Below are positions 47,590 to 55,771 of a stretch of DNA of 64,000 nt, piece after piece. The DNA is taken from assembly GCF_001654495.1 (NCBI RefSeq), contig NZ_CP015849.1, forward strand, positions 3,633,501 to 3,697,500, given 5' to 3'. Made by a program: the position numbers and the translations under genes. The notes below the pieces were generated by a model, which worked only from the letters and a program-made list of their open reading frames with translations, ran no database searches and was not told the DNA's origin. Source of the DNA: Streptomyces sp. SAT1 (GTDB lineage: Bacteria; Actinomycetota; Actinomycetes; Streptomycetales; Streptomycetaceae). How positions within the stretch are numbered: the stretch's first letter is position 1; each line of letters opens with the position of its first letter.

Positions 47590-48272
47590 CGCTGCGCCTC
47601 GGCGTCGTCGAGTTCCAGCAGCGCCTTCAGCGTCGCGTTGAGCACGTGCCACCGCTCCGGTGGCAGGTCGTGCGCCTGCCGGAGGGCGACGCCGCGTACG
47701 TCGCCGTACCGCGACAGCGCCCCGGCCAGCACTCCGGCCAGTGGGTCGGCCAGTGGGTCGGCCGACGGATCGGCCGGGCTGCGCGCGGGCCGCAGTGCGG
47801 CGAGCACGGGCAGCAGCGCGCGGTTGAGCGCGTCGGGCGCCGGGGCCGTGAAGAACGCCTCGCCGCCCTCGACGCCGAAGAACCCCACCAGCCCGTGCAG
47901 CAGTTCCACACTGGGGACCTTCTCGCCGGAGCACACCTGCCGCGCCCAGAACGCGGAGACCCCCAACTGCCGCGAGATGTCACCGGCCAGGTCCGACATG
48001 CGGGTGCCGGTCCGCTGCAGACGGGCGTCCGCGAGGGCCTTGATACGGGTGCGCACCCGCTCGTTGACGGTGTCGGCGGGCGGTTCACCGCCGTCGAGCA
48101 GCGTGCGGACGGTGGCTTCCGGCAGGGCTGTCCCGGCGGCCAGCGCTTCGGGGTCGAGCGGGTCCGGATGGGCCGCGCCTCGCTCCAGGACGAGCGCCCG
48201 GAGCCGTTCGAGCGTCACGGGCAGAGGCGGGACAGGATCCACCGGGATGCTCCAGGGTGCGAAACCGATCAT
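47586..48272 (-). CDS. XRE-family HTH regulator
   Basis: 228 aa. A divergent HTH lies in the centre (MSDLAGDISRQLGVSAFWARQVCSGEKVPSVELLHGLVGFFGV, about residues 90-135) and a helical C-terminal part follows. The C-terminal region has repeats of ADP and DPLA from a 12-bp duplication. It is translationally coupled to the HExxH gene. An inverted pair of motifs upstream (48316-48395) may be its operator. It starts at ATG 48272 without an obvious Shine-Dalgarno sequence. Confidence 0.82.
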   Translation of the reverse strand: MIGFAPWSIPVDPVPPLPVTLERLRALVLERGAAHPDPLDPEALAAGTALPEATVRTLLDGGEPPADTVNERVRTRIKALADARLQRTGTRMSDLAGDISRQLGVSAFWARQVCSGEKVPSVELLHGLVGFFGVEGGEAFFTAPAPDALNRALLPVLAALRPARSPADPSADPLADPLAGVLAGALSRYGDVRGVALRQAHDLPPERWHVLNATLKALLELDDAEAQR

Positions 48273-48315
48273 ATTGGCGTGCCCATTGGCACTGTACCGC
48301 CCGGCCGCACCGGCA

Positions 48316-48395
48316 TCAATGATCGTTTACCGCGGACTCGGCGATCGCTGCCGACGGTGCTCAACGAACGGTGAACAGCTGAAAACGATCGTTGA
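48316..48395. promoter_or_regulatory. Inverted motif pair upstream of the XRE gene
   Basis: TCAATGATCGTTTA (48316-48329) and, in opposite orientation, AAAACGATCGTTGA (48382-48395) match at 12 of 14 positions when one is reverse-complemented. Both contain the self-complementary core CGATCG or GATC. They are good candidates for regulator binding in front of the XRE-HExxH-membrane-FAD operon. Confidence 0.5.
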
Positions 48396-48546
48396 CGAAC
48401 GGGGCTCCGCGGAGCACGATCGGTCGCGGCGAGGGGCCGTACCCGCAGCACGGCCGTACCCGCGGCCCCGCCCGCCCCGATCGCCCCGGGCGCCCGGCCG
48501 CCCCGCCGTCCGTGTCCGCCCCGACGAACCCATGGAGATTCCCGGT

Positions 48547-48852
48547 ATGCGCGTCCCAGTCGCACGGCGTGCCGGTCAGCTCACCGATTCCGACTTCTCC
48601 GAGGAGGACGTGGCCCGGTTCCACCGTCTGATGACAGAGCTGGTCGGTCTGTGCGGCGAGATCGGGGCACGCCGCACCTCGGACGGCGCGTGGGCCCCGG
48701 CCTCCTCCGGTCTTCTTGAGCAGTTCGGTGAGTCCACGCAGCTGATCGCGGAGATCTCCAGGAAGCTCAACAGGACGCGCGGCGGCATCCGCAGGATCCA
48801 TGGCAGGGCGCGGGAGCGCGGGTGGCTCAGAAGCCACGGCAGAATCAGGTGA
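48547..48852 (+). CDS. Hypothetical protein, 101 aa
   Basis: 101 aa, not recognised. The N-terminus is basic. The middle is acidic-helical (DSDFSEEDVARFHRLMTEL), then STQLIAEISRKLNRTRGG, with a basic Arg-rich tail (RRIHGRARERGWLRSHGRIR). ATG 48547 has GGAG 8 nt upstream (48535-48538); ATG 48532 lacks a site. A strong terminator begins at its stop codon, which supports a real gene. It might be a small nucleic-acid-binding protein, by charge only. Confidence 0.5.
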   Translation: MRVPVARRAGQLTDSDFSEEDVARFHRLMTELVGLCGEIGARRTSDGAWAPASSGLLEQFGESTQLIAEISRKLNRTRGGIRRIHGRARERGWLRSHGRIR

Positions 48853-48882
48853 ACGCCCGGCCGGGAAGCCCGGCCGGGCGTT
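48852..48882. terminator. Bidirectional terminator
   Basis: Perfect 14-bp stem AACGCCCGGCCGGG (48852-48865) / CCCGGCCGGGCGTT (48869-48882), 3-nt loop, between convergent genes. Confidence 0.85.
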
Positions 48883-48949
48883 CTGCGCGGTGTCGTGCCT
48901 GTGCGGTCCCGCGCCCGTACGGGCCCGAGACGTCCTGGGAGGCGTGGGG

Positions 48950-49807
48950 TCAGCCCGCGCGCCACAGGGCGGGGACGTTCGGGGGCTCCCAGCCGGCCAT
49001 GGAGGTGTGCGCCTGAACGCAGGTGTAGCTGGTGCCGTTGTAGGTGACCCGGTCGCCCGCCGTGTAGGAGTGCCCGGCGGCCCAGGTGCCGCTCGGCGGG
49101 TCGGTCGGCGGCGGGTCGCTGGGGCCGCCGGGGGTTCCGTCGACGTTCAGGACGAAGTCGAAGGTGCCCTCCTTGCCGCTGCCAGCGCCGCGGACGTTCA
49201 TCAGCAGCGCGGGGTCGTAGAGGGTGTCCGTGTTGTTGCGGGGCTCACCGGGGAAGTACAGCTGGGTGGTGAGCACGGGCTGGTTGGGGGCCTGCACCTT
49301 GACGTGGATGTGCCGCGTGCGGCCCGGGTAGAGCCCCGGCACGATGGTGGTCAGGGAGAAGGCGCCCTTGGCGTCCGAGAACTGGTGCCCGCGCAGCGTG
49401 AAGCCGGACATGTCGTAGTTCCCGGCGTCGTCCGCCTGCCAGAAGTCCAGCAGGACGCCGGATATCGGGACGCAGTTGCGGCCGAAGACATAGCCGCTGA
49501 CCGTCAGCGGGGTGCCGTTGATGCCCGAGGTCACCAGATTGGTGCGCAGCGGCGAGTTCGGCTTGAAGTACGGGCCCTCGATCTGGTCGTGGGTCGGGCC
49601 GTCGCCGTCGTCGCAGTCGGGGGTGGCGGGCAGGGCGCGTCCCTGGCCCGCGGCGTCCCGGGCGAGGGCCACCGTGCCCGTGAGCAGCGGGATGGCGGCA
49701 CCGGCGGCGACGGCCGCCTTCAGCAGGCTCTTGCGGCTGATCCCGCGGCCGGCCGCGGAGTCGGGGCTGGAGCCGGAGCCGGGGCCGTCCGGAGCGGTTG
49801 GTGTCAT
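48950..49807 (-). CDS. Secreted intradiol dioxygenase fused to a carbohydrate-binding module
   Basis: 285 aa. A Tat-like signal (GISRKSLLKAAVAAGAAIPL) is followed by an intradiol dioxygenase domain (about 65-220). Likely iron ligands are Tyr in EGPYFKPNSPL, Tyr in NYDMSG and the histidines in GRTRHIHVKV. After a Pro/Asp linker comes a CBM5/12-type module (TWAAGHSYTAGDRVTYNGTS, then SYTCVQAHTSMAGWEPPN). The domain cleaves catechols between the hydroxyls. A similar secreted dioxygenase-CBM fusion acting on lignin-derived catechols is described in Streptomyces sp. SirexAA-E (SACTE_2871). ATG 49807 has GAGGAAC upstream. Confidence 0.9.
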   Translation of the reverse strand: MTPTAPDGPGSGSSPDSAAGRGISRKSLLKAAVAAGAAIPLLTGTVALARDAAGQGRALPATPDCDDGDGPTHDQIEGPYFKPNSPLRTNLVTSGINGTPLTVSGYVFGRNCVPISGVLLDFWQADDAGNYDMSGFTLRGHQFSDAKGAFSLTTIVPGLYPGRTRHIHVKVQAPNQPVLTTQLYFPGEPRNNTDTLYDPALLMNVRGAGSGKEGTFDFVLNVDGTPGGPSDPPPTDPPSGTWAAGHSYTAGDRVTYNGTSYTCVQAHTSMAGWEPPNVPALWRAG

Positions 49808-50271
49808 GGCGGGTTCCTCGGTCTCCTCGGTGGGGGAAGAAGGACGGGACGTGCATGACACGGAGCGCGCCCGCCGCGCGGGGCAGGCTGATGTCGGGCG
49901 GACGCGCTCCGGTGGTGATCGCGGACGACTGTAATCGCGCTGGTGACGGGCGTGCAGATACCGTCCGGCCCCCTGCACGGCGTTATGTACGACGTTCTGT
50001 ACGAGGTCATGTACGAGATGGCGTACGGGATGGTGTGTGGTGCCGTATGCGATCCGGCGGGATGTGGCGCGTGAAGTCGTGTGCGATGTGACCCCCGGGA
50101 CGGTGTGCGAGGTGGTGTACGGAGCGAGCCGCGCCGGGAAGCGGGCCGGGTGCGGCGGGGTGGCGGGTCGGTGTACGCGGGGTGCGGGGCGCTGTAGCGT
50201 CGGGGCGCGTCGCGGCGGGGGTTCGCCGCGCGCGGAAACAGCGTGGACTGGGCGGGGAGGGGCGGTTCTTG
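49808..50271. promoter_or_regulatory. Intergenic region with degenerate 12-bp repeats
   Basis: About 460 bp between the divergent dioxygenase and DUF2252 genes, with no gene supported. Six degenerate 12-bp units (consensus near GTNATGTACGAN) occupy 49982-50053, with further echoes to about 50125. Promoters for both genes must lie here, but no clear boxes were identified. Confidence 0.55.
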
Positions 50272-51750
50272 ATGGCCGAGGTCACCGAGGTCGGTGCGGG
50301 GACGGGCGCGGGTGCGGACGTGGGTGCGGCGGACGGCGGGCGCGGGGGGCGTGCCGGGCGGGTGCCGTCGGTGCCCGGGTTCGCGCGGTGGCCCGTCGCG
50401 GGGTCGCCCAAGGCGGAGGGCAAGGCGCTGCGCGGGCGGGTCCCGCGCTCCGCGCACGCCGGGTTCACGCCGGACGCGGGGCGGCCGGACGCGGTCGGCG
50501 CCGTCGAGGAGTCCAACCACGGCCGGATACCCGAGCTGATACCGATCCGGGTGGGGCGGATGGCGGCGACACCGTTCGCCTTTCTGCGCGGTTCGGCGGG
50601 CCTGATGGCGTACGACCTCGCGCGCACCCCCGTGACCGGCGTCGCCGCCCAGCTCTGCGGTGACGCCCACGCGGCCAACTTCGGTCTCTACGGCGACGCC
50701 CGCGGCGGCCTCGTCATCGACCTGAACGACTTCGACGAGACGGTGCGCGGCCCCTGGGAGTGGGACCTCAAGCGGCTCGCGGCCTCCCTGGTGCTGGCGG
50801 GCCGGGAGGCGGGCTGCGACGAGGACGACTGCCGCGAGGCCGCGGGGGACGCGGTGGGCGCCTACCGGCGGACCATGCGGCTGCTGGCCCGGCTGCCGGT
50901 GCTGGACGCCTGGAACGCCATCGCCGACGAGGAACTCGTCTCCCACACCGACGCCCACGACCTGCTCGGCACCCTCGAACGCGTCTCGGAGAAGGCGCGC
51001 GCCAACACCAGCGGGCGGTTCGCGGCCAAATCGACCGAGCGCACCGAGGACGGCGGACGCCGCTTCGTGGACGCCCCTCCGGTGCTGCGGCGGGTGCCGG
51101 ACGCGGAGGCCCGTGCGGTGGCGGCCTCGCTGGAGCAGTATCTGACCACCCTCTCCGAGGACCGCCTTCCGCTGCTGGCCCGGCACGCGGTGCACGACGT
51201 GGCCTTCCGGGTCGTCGGCACCGGAAGCGTCGGCACCCGGTCGTACGTGGTGCTGCTGCTGGACCACCGCGGTGAGCCGCTGGTGCTCCAGGTGAAGGAG
51301 GCCAGGCCGTCGGCGCTGCTGCCGCATCTGGAGACCGCGGGGTTCACGGTGCCGGCCCCGGCGCCGGGGGCGGAGCACGAGGGGCGCCGGGTGGTGCTCG
51401 GGCAGAAGCGCATGCAGGTGGTGAGCGACATCCTGCTGGGCTGGACGACGGTGGACGGACGGCCTTACCAGGTACGCCAGTTCCGCAACCGCAAGGGCAG
51501 CGTCGACCCGGCCGCCCTGCCCGCCGACCAGATCGACGACTACGGCCGGATGACCGGCGCGCTGCTGGCCCGCGCCCACGCGCACAGCGCCGACCCCCGG
51601 CTGATCGCCGGTTACTGCGGCAAGAACCAGGAACTGGACGAGGCGGTCGCCGCGTTCGCCGTCGCCTACGCGGACCGCACCGAGGCGGACCACGCGGACC
51701 TGGTCACGGCGGTGCGGGCGGGCCGGGTCGCCGCGGAGATGGGGGTGTAG
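50272..51750 (+). CDS. DUF2252 family protein
   Basis: 492 aa. It is related to the protein-kinase-like / aminoglycoside phosphotransferase fold. Conserved DUF2252 motifs are RMAATPFAFLRGSAGLMAYDL, CGDAHAANFGLY, DLNDFDET, WEWDLKRLAASL, GTGSVGTRSYVVLL and the C-terminal AHAHSADP. GDAHxxNFG resembles the kinase catalytic loop and DFDE the metal site, so a phosphotransferase activity is plausible but unproven. ATG 50272 follows GGGGAGGGGCGG. The last codons and stop are duplicated in tandem just downstream. Confidence 0.9.
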   Translation: MAEVTEVGAGTGAGADVGAADGGRGGRAGRVPSVPGFARWPVAGSPKAEGKALRGRVPRSAHAGFTPDAGRPDAVGAVEESNHGRIPELIPIRVGRMAATPFAFLRGSAGLMAYDLARTPVTGVAAQLCGDAHAANFGLYGDARGGLVIDLNDFDETVRGPWEWDLKRLAASLVLAGREAGCDEDDCREAAGDAVGAYRRTMRLLARLPVLDAWNAIADEELVSHTDAHDLLGTLERVSEKARANTSGRFAAKSTERTEDGGRRFVDAPPVLRRVPDAEARAVAASLEQYLTTLSEDRLPLLARHAVHDVAFRVVGTGSVGTRSYVVLLLDHRGEPLVLQVKEARPSALLPHLETAGFTVPAPAPGAEHEGRRVVLGQKRMQVVSDILLGWTTVDGRPYQVRQFRNRKGSVDPAALPADQIDDYGRMTGALLARAHAHSADPRLIAGYCGKNQELDEAVAAFAVAYADRTEADHADLVTAVRAGRVAAEMGV

Positions 51751-51788
51751 GGACGCGGGTCACCGCGGAGATGGGGGTGTAAGGACGC
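51725..51788. repeat. 32-bp tandem duplication across the DUF2252 stop codon
   Basis: Units 51725-51756 and 51757-51788 differ at two positions. The first contains the stop codon (51748-51750). The second reproduces it as TAA. Confidence 0.92.
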
Positions 51789-51962
51789 GGTCGCAGGGCC
51801 AGTGCCCCCGGTCACGGTCGCAGCGGGTCGCCGTCCCGGAGGATGTCCGGGGACGCCGGGGGGCGCCGGGGGACGCCGAGGAGCGCCGGTCACCGGCGTG
51901 CGGGCGGGGCGCGGCGGGGCGCGGCGGGCGGGGTGCCGGTCGCCGTGGCCTACGCTGGTCGG

Positions 51963-52817
51963 GTGACGACCCCGGAAGCTGAGCAGGGTGGTGTCGCCGG
52001 AGCGGACCGGGCGACGTCCGAGAGCGCCGCGCCGCGGCCCGAGGAGCGGCTGGAACGGGCCGTGCGCGCCGCCGAGCAGGCACTCATCGAGTACGAGATC
52101 GCGGTGGAGACCTTCCGGGTCGAGATCGAGAACTTCTCCCGGCTGCACCACCAGCGCCTCGGCCCGCTCTACGCCCGCCTCGACGAACTGGACGCGCTGA
52201 TCGCCGAGGCCCGCGCGGCGCGCACCGGCGACCCCGGGGATCTGCGCGCGGCGCAGGAGGCGCGGGCCCGGGTGGCGCCGATCCCCGGCGTCGAGGAACT
52301 GCTGCACGGCTGGATGGACGGCGACGGGCTCTTCCCGGAGGCCGCGGCGATGCTCACCGGCCAGGCGGTGCGGCCCCCGCAGCGGGTACGGCCGAGCGAG
52401 GAGGCCCGCGGGCTCTACCGCGAGCTGGTGCGCAAGGCCCACCCCGACCTGGTCCAGGAGGACGGCGAGCGCAAACGGCGCGAGGAGTTCCTCACCCGGG
52501 TCAACGCCGCCTACGCCCGGGGCGACGAGAAGGAGCTGCGCGAGCTGGCCGAGGAGTGGGCCGCCGGGCCGCTCCCCGCGGAACAGGCGCCCAGCCGTGC
52601 CGAGGAGCTGTACGAGCGGCTGGAATGGCTCGCGCGGCGCAAGGAGATGCTCACCCTGGTCGCCAAGGAGCTGGAGGACGGCGCGATCGCCGGGATGCTC
52701 CGGCTCGCCCCGGACGACCCCGACAGCCTGCTCGACGAGATCGCCGCGCAGCTGCGCACCGACCTGGCGGAGCGGGAGTCCCAGCTCGCGGTGTTGCAGG
52801 GCGGCGCCGACGCCTGA
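51963..52817 (+). CDS. J-domain-like protein
   Basis: 284 aa. A helical N-terminal region (about 30-75, EQALIEYEIAVETFRVEIENF) precedes a J-domain-like segment (about 140-185). The HPD tripeptide of DnaJ is in ELVRKAHPDLVQED, followed by FLTRVNAAYARGD. A C-terminal coiled-coil-like part follows. HPD stimulates DnaK ATPase in true J proteins, so a co-chaperone role is possible. GTG 51963 lacks a Shine-Dalgarno site but has TACGCT 7-12 nt upstream, which suggests a leaderless mRNA. Confidence 0.8.
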   Translation: MTTPEAEQGGVAGADRATSESAAPRPEERLERAVRAAEQALIEYEIAVETFRVEIENFSRLHHQRLGPLYARLDELDALIAEARAARTGDPGDLRAAQEARARVAPIPGVEELLHGWMDGDGLFPEAAAMLTGQAVRPPQRVRPSEEARGLYRELVRKAHPDLVQEDGERKRREEFLTRVNAAYARGDEKELRELAEEWAAGPLPAEQAPSRAEELYERLEWLARRKEMLTLVAKELEDGAIAGMLRLAPDDPDSLLDEIAAQLRTDLAERESQLAVLQGGADA

Positions 52818-52930
52818 GGCCGCCCGGCGGGCCCTGGACCGGTCCGGCGGCGGCCGGAAGTGACCGGGGCCCTGGCCCGCGCGTCCCTCGCGGCGACTGC
52901 TCCGGGGGAGTGTCGGGTAGCGTCGGATCC

Positions 52931-53278
52931 ATGCGTTTCGGAGCGGGTGTACCCACGGTCGAGGTCACGGACCTCAAGGACGGCGACTTTCTGCTGGACG
53001 TCCGCGAGGACGACGAATGGCAGGCGGGACATGCCGAGGGGGCGCTGCACATCCCCCTCGGCGACTTCGTCGCCCGCTACGGCGAGCTGACCGAGGCGGC
53101 CCCGCAGGACGGGCGGGTCCATGTGATCTGCCGCTCCGGCGGCCGCTCGGCCCAGGTGACGATGTACCTGGTCCAGCAGGGCGTCGACGCGGTGAACGTC
53201 GACGGCGGCATGCAGGTGTGGGCCGCCGCGGGCCGCCCCGTGGTGAACGACGAGGGACAGCCCGGCCACGTCCTCTGA
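52931..53278 (+). CDS. Rhodanese-like sulfurtransferase
   Basis: 115 aa, a single rhodanese domain. The active-site loop is CRSGGRSA (Cys near residue 70), with the preceding DVREDDEWQAGHAEGALHIPL motif. It may transfer sulfane sulfur or bind a partner; the loop composition is typical of single-domain thiosulfate or persulfide sulfurtransferases. ATG 52931 has no Shine-Dalgarno site. TAGCGT at 52918-52923 would place the transcript start at or next to the ATG (leaderless). Its 3' end is part of a 24-bp repeat. Confidence 0.9.
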   Translation: MRFGAGVPTVEVTDLKDGDFLLDVREDDEWQAGHAEGALHIPLGDFVARYGELTEAAPQDGRVHVICRSGGRSAQVTMYLVQQGVDAVNVDGGMQVWAAAGRPVVNDEGQPGHVL

Positions 53279-53332
53279 CAGCGGCCCGGCCACGTCCTCC
53301 GACAGCGACCCGGCCACGCCCTCCGACAGCGG
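53261..53332. repeat. 3 x 24-bp repeat across the rhodanese stop codon
   Basis: Units start at 53261, 53285 and 53309 (consensus CCCGGCCACGTCCTCNGAC plus AGCGG). The stop TGA at 53276-53278 lies in unit 1; units 2 and 3 have CGA there. The period is a multiple of three. Confidence 0.93.
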
Positions 53333-53421
53333 CGCGCCCTGCCGGGTGCGGGCGGTCGGGCACCCGGGGGTGCGGCGCCCGGGGCGGGGTGCCCGGGAGG
53401 CGGGGCGTCCGTCGGTGGGCG

Positions 53422-54492
53422 TCAGCGGTCGAAGTCCAGCTCCACCTGCTCCGTCGCCGGGTGCGACTGGCAGGCCAGGACGTATCCCGCGTCCGTCTCC
53501 TCCGGCTCCAGCGCGAAGTTGCGGTCCATCCGCACCTCGCCCGTGACCAGGAACGCCCGGCACGTCCCGCACACGCCGCCCTTGCAGGCGTACGGCGCGT
53601 CGGGCCGGTTGCGCAGCACCGTCTCCAGCAGGGTCTCGCCCTCCTGGACCGGCCAGGTGCCGCCGCGGCCGTCGAGCCGGACGGTGACCGTGCTGTGCGC
53701 GGGTGCCGTCGCGGACGGCGCGGGACCGGGCTCCGTACCGGCGTCCACATGGAAGATCTCCTCGTGGACCCTGGCCCGGGGCACGCCCAGGGCGCGCAGC
53801 GCCTGCTCGGCGCCCTGCACCAGCCCGAAGGGGCCGCACAGGAACCAGCCCGCCACCTCGGACACCGGCAGCAGCGCGGGCAGCAGCTCGCCGAGCCGCG
53901 CCCGGTCCAGCCGCCCGGAGGGCAGCCCCGCCTGCTGCTCCTCCCGGGACAGCACCGTCACCAGCTGCAACCGCTCGGGGTAGCAGTCCTTCAGGTCGGC
54001 GACCTCCTCCAGGAACATCGTCGACGCCGTCGTGCGGTCGCTGCGTATCAGACAGAAACGGGCTTCGGGGGCGCGGGCCAGCAGGGTGGTGGCGATGGAC
54101 AGCACCGGTGTGATGCCGCTGCCGCCGACGACCGCCGCGTACAGGCCGGGTGCGGGCTCCAGGGTGAAGCGGCCCGCCGGGGTCATCACCTCCAGCTCGT
54201 CCCCGAGGTTGATCTCCTTCAGGGCGTACGTGGAGAAGGCGCCGCCCTCCACCAGCCGCACGCCGACCCGCAGGGTCCGCGGTCCCTCGCCGCCGGGGTC
54301 GGGGGCCGGGGAGCAGATCGAGTACGTCCGCCGGACTTCGGTGCCGTCGGCCGACCGGCGCAGCGCGAGGTGCTGGCCCGCCGCGTGCCGGTACTCCTCG
54401 CGCAGCTCGGGCGGCACCGCGAAGGTGAGGGCCACCGAGTCGTCGGTGAGCCGCTCGACCGCCGTCACGGGCAAGGGGTGGAAGCGGGCCAT
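53422..54492 (-). CDS. paaE: Phenylacetyl-CoA epoxidase reductase subunit PaaE
   Basis: 356 aa. It transfers electrons from NAD(P)H to the PaaABC oxygenase. The FAD domain is at residues 10-110 (RRTYSICSP). The NAD(P) domain has VVGGSGITPVLSI and FLCGPFGLV. The C-terminal plant-type 2Fe-2S ferredoxin domain has CKGGVCGTC and the distal Cys in VLACQSHP. ATG 54492 shares one base with the paaD stop (TGATG). Confidence 0.95.
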   Translation of the reverse strand: MARFHPLPVTAVERLTDDSVALTFAVPPELREEYRHAAGQHLALRRSADGTEVRRTYSICSPAPDPGGEGPRTLRVGVRLVEGGAFSTYALKEINLGDELEVMTPAGRFTLEPAPGLYAAVVGGSGITPVLSIATTLLARAPEARFCLIRSDRTTASTMFLEEVADLKDCYPERLQLVTVLSREEQQAGLPSGRLDRARLGELLPALLPVSEVAGWFLCGPFGLVQGAEQALRALGVPRARVHEEIFHVDAGTEPGPAPSATAPAHSTVTVRLDGRGGTWPVQEGETLLETVLRNRPDAPYACKGGVCGTCRAFLVTGEVRMDRNFALEPEETDAGYVLACQSHPATEQVELDFDR

Positions 54493-55049
54493 CACACCTC
54501 CTTGAAGTGGTCGAACGGTTCCCGGCAGGACAGGCAGCGGCGCAGCGCCTTGCACGCGGTCGACGAGAACCTGCTGAGCAGCTCGGTGTCGGCCGATCCG
54601 CAGTGCGGGCAGTGGACCGGGTCCGCGGGCGTTCCCTGCACACCGGCCGGGGCCGGGTGGGTGCGGGTGCGGGTCGGGCCCAGCTCCAGCGGGACGGGGG
54701 TGGAGGGGGTGCGGACACGCGGGGGCGCTATGCCGAACTCCCGCAGTTTGCGGCGGCCTTCGGCGGTGATGTCGTCCGTCGACCAGGCCGGGGCGAGGAC
54801 GGTGCGCACGGTGACCTCCCGCACGCCGTGTTCGCGCAGCACCCGCTCGATGTCCAGCGACATGGCCTCGATCGCCGGGCAGCCGGTGTAGGTGGGGGTC
54901 AGCTCGACCTCCACCGCGTCCGTGCCGTACAGGTGGAGCGCGCGGACCACGCCCAGCTCCGCCAGGGTGAGCACGGGCAGCTCGGGGTCGGGCACCGAGC
55001 CCGCCAGGCGCAGCAGTTCCGTCTCCAGCGGGGTCGTGGTGGTCACCAT
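54492..55049 (-). CDS. paaD: Phenylacetate degradation protein PaaD (DUF59)
   Basis: 185 aa. The N-terminal MIP18/DUF59 domain has VPDPELPVLTLAELGVVR and TYTGCPAIEAM. The C-terminal zinc ribbon has CPHCGSADTELL and CLSCREPF. PaaD is needed for maturation of the epoxidase iron-sulfur cluster. A Pro/Thr-rich spacer joins the two parts. It starts at ATG 55049, overlapping the paaC stop region by a few bases. Confidence 0.93.
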   Translation of the reverse strand: MVTTTTPLETELLRLAGSVPDPELPVLTLAELGVVRALHLYGTDAVEVELTPTYTGCPAIEAMSLDIERVLREHGVREVTVRTVLAPAWSTDDITAEGRRKLREFGIAPPRVRTPSTPVPLELGPTRTRTHPAPAGVQGTPADPVHCPHCGSADTELLSRFSSTACKALRRCLSCREPFDHFKEV

Positions 55050-55771
55050 GTCGCCCCCGGGTGGCTGCGGTGCAAATGCTGCATCTCGGCGAGCATCGGC
55101 CCGAACGGCTCGGTGTGCAGGCCCTGCCGGCCCGCGCCCGCCGACCACGCCCCGGAGCGCGGGCCCTCGGGCAGCTCCAGCGTGGCCCGGTCCAGCACGG
55201 CGGTGACGGACTCCAGCCAGGCGGCCTCCAGGGCGGCCAGGTCGACGTCCAGGCCCTCCACCGGCTGGAACATCTCGCCGGTGAACCGCCACAGCGCGGT
55301 GCAGGCGCGCCGCATGCGCTCATGGCTGACGTCGGTGCCGTCGCCGAGCCGCAGCGTCCACTGCTCGGCGTGGTCGCGGTGGTAGGCGACCTCCTTGACG
55401 GCCTTACCGGCGAGCGGGGCGAACACCCCTGATCCCGTCGCCAGTTCGGCGTACAGGAGGTGCTGGTAGGTGGAGAAGTAGAGCTGGCGGACGATCGTGT
55501 GCGCGAAGTCGCCGTTGGGCTGCTCGACGAGCTGGAGCTGGGTGAAGGCGCGCTCCTCGCGCAGATACGCCAGCTCGTCCTCGTCACCGGCCATCGACAG
55601 CAGGACGCGGGCCTGGCCCAGCAGGTCCAGGGCGATGTTGGAGAGGGCGACCTCCTCCTCCAGGACGGGCGCGTGACCGACCCACTCTCCCAGGCGGTGG
55701 GAGAGCACCAGGGCGTCGTCACCCAGGGCCAGGGCGGCGGTGGTGGCGGGGGCGGGGGCCGTGGCCGTCAC
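55043..55771 (-). CDS. paaC: Phenylacetyl-CoA epoxidase subunit PaaC
   Basis: 242 aa. It is the structural partner of PaaA in the 1,2-phenylacetyl-CoA epoxidase. It is helical and ferritin-like, with LEEEVALSNIALDLLGQARV, FAHTIVRQLYFSTYQHLLY and KEVAYHRDHAEQW. GTG 55771 overlaps the paaB stop by 4 bp (GTGA). Confidence 0.94.
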   Translation of the reverse strand: MTATAPAPATTAALALGDDALVLSHRLGEWVGHAPVLEEEVALSNIALDLLGQARVLLSMAGDEDELAYLREERAFTQLQLVEQPNGDFAHTIVRQLYFSTYQHLLYAELATGSGVFAPLAGKAVKEVAYHRDHAEQWTLRLGDGTDVSHERMRRACTALWRFTGEMFQPVEGLDVDLAALEAAWLESVTAVLDRATLELPEGPRSGAWSAGAGRQGLHTEPFGPMLAEMQHLHRSHPGATW

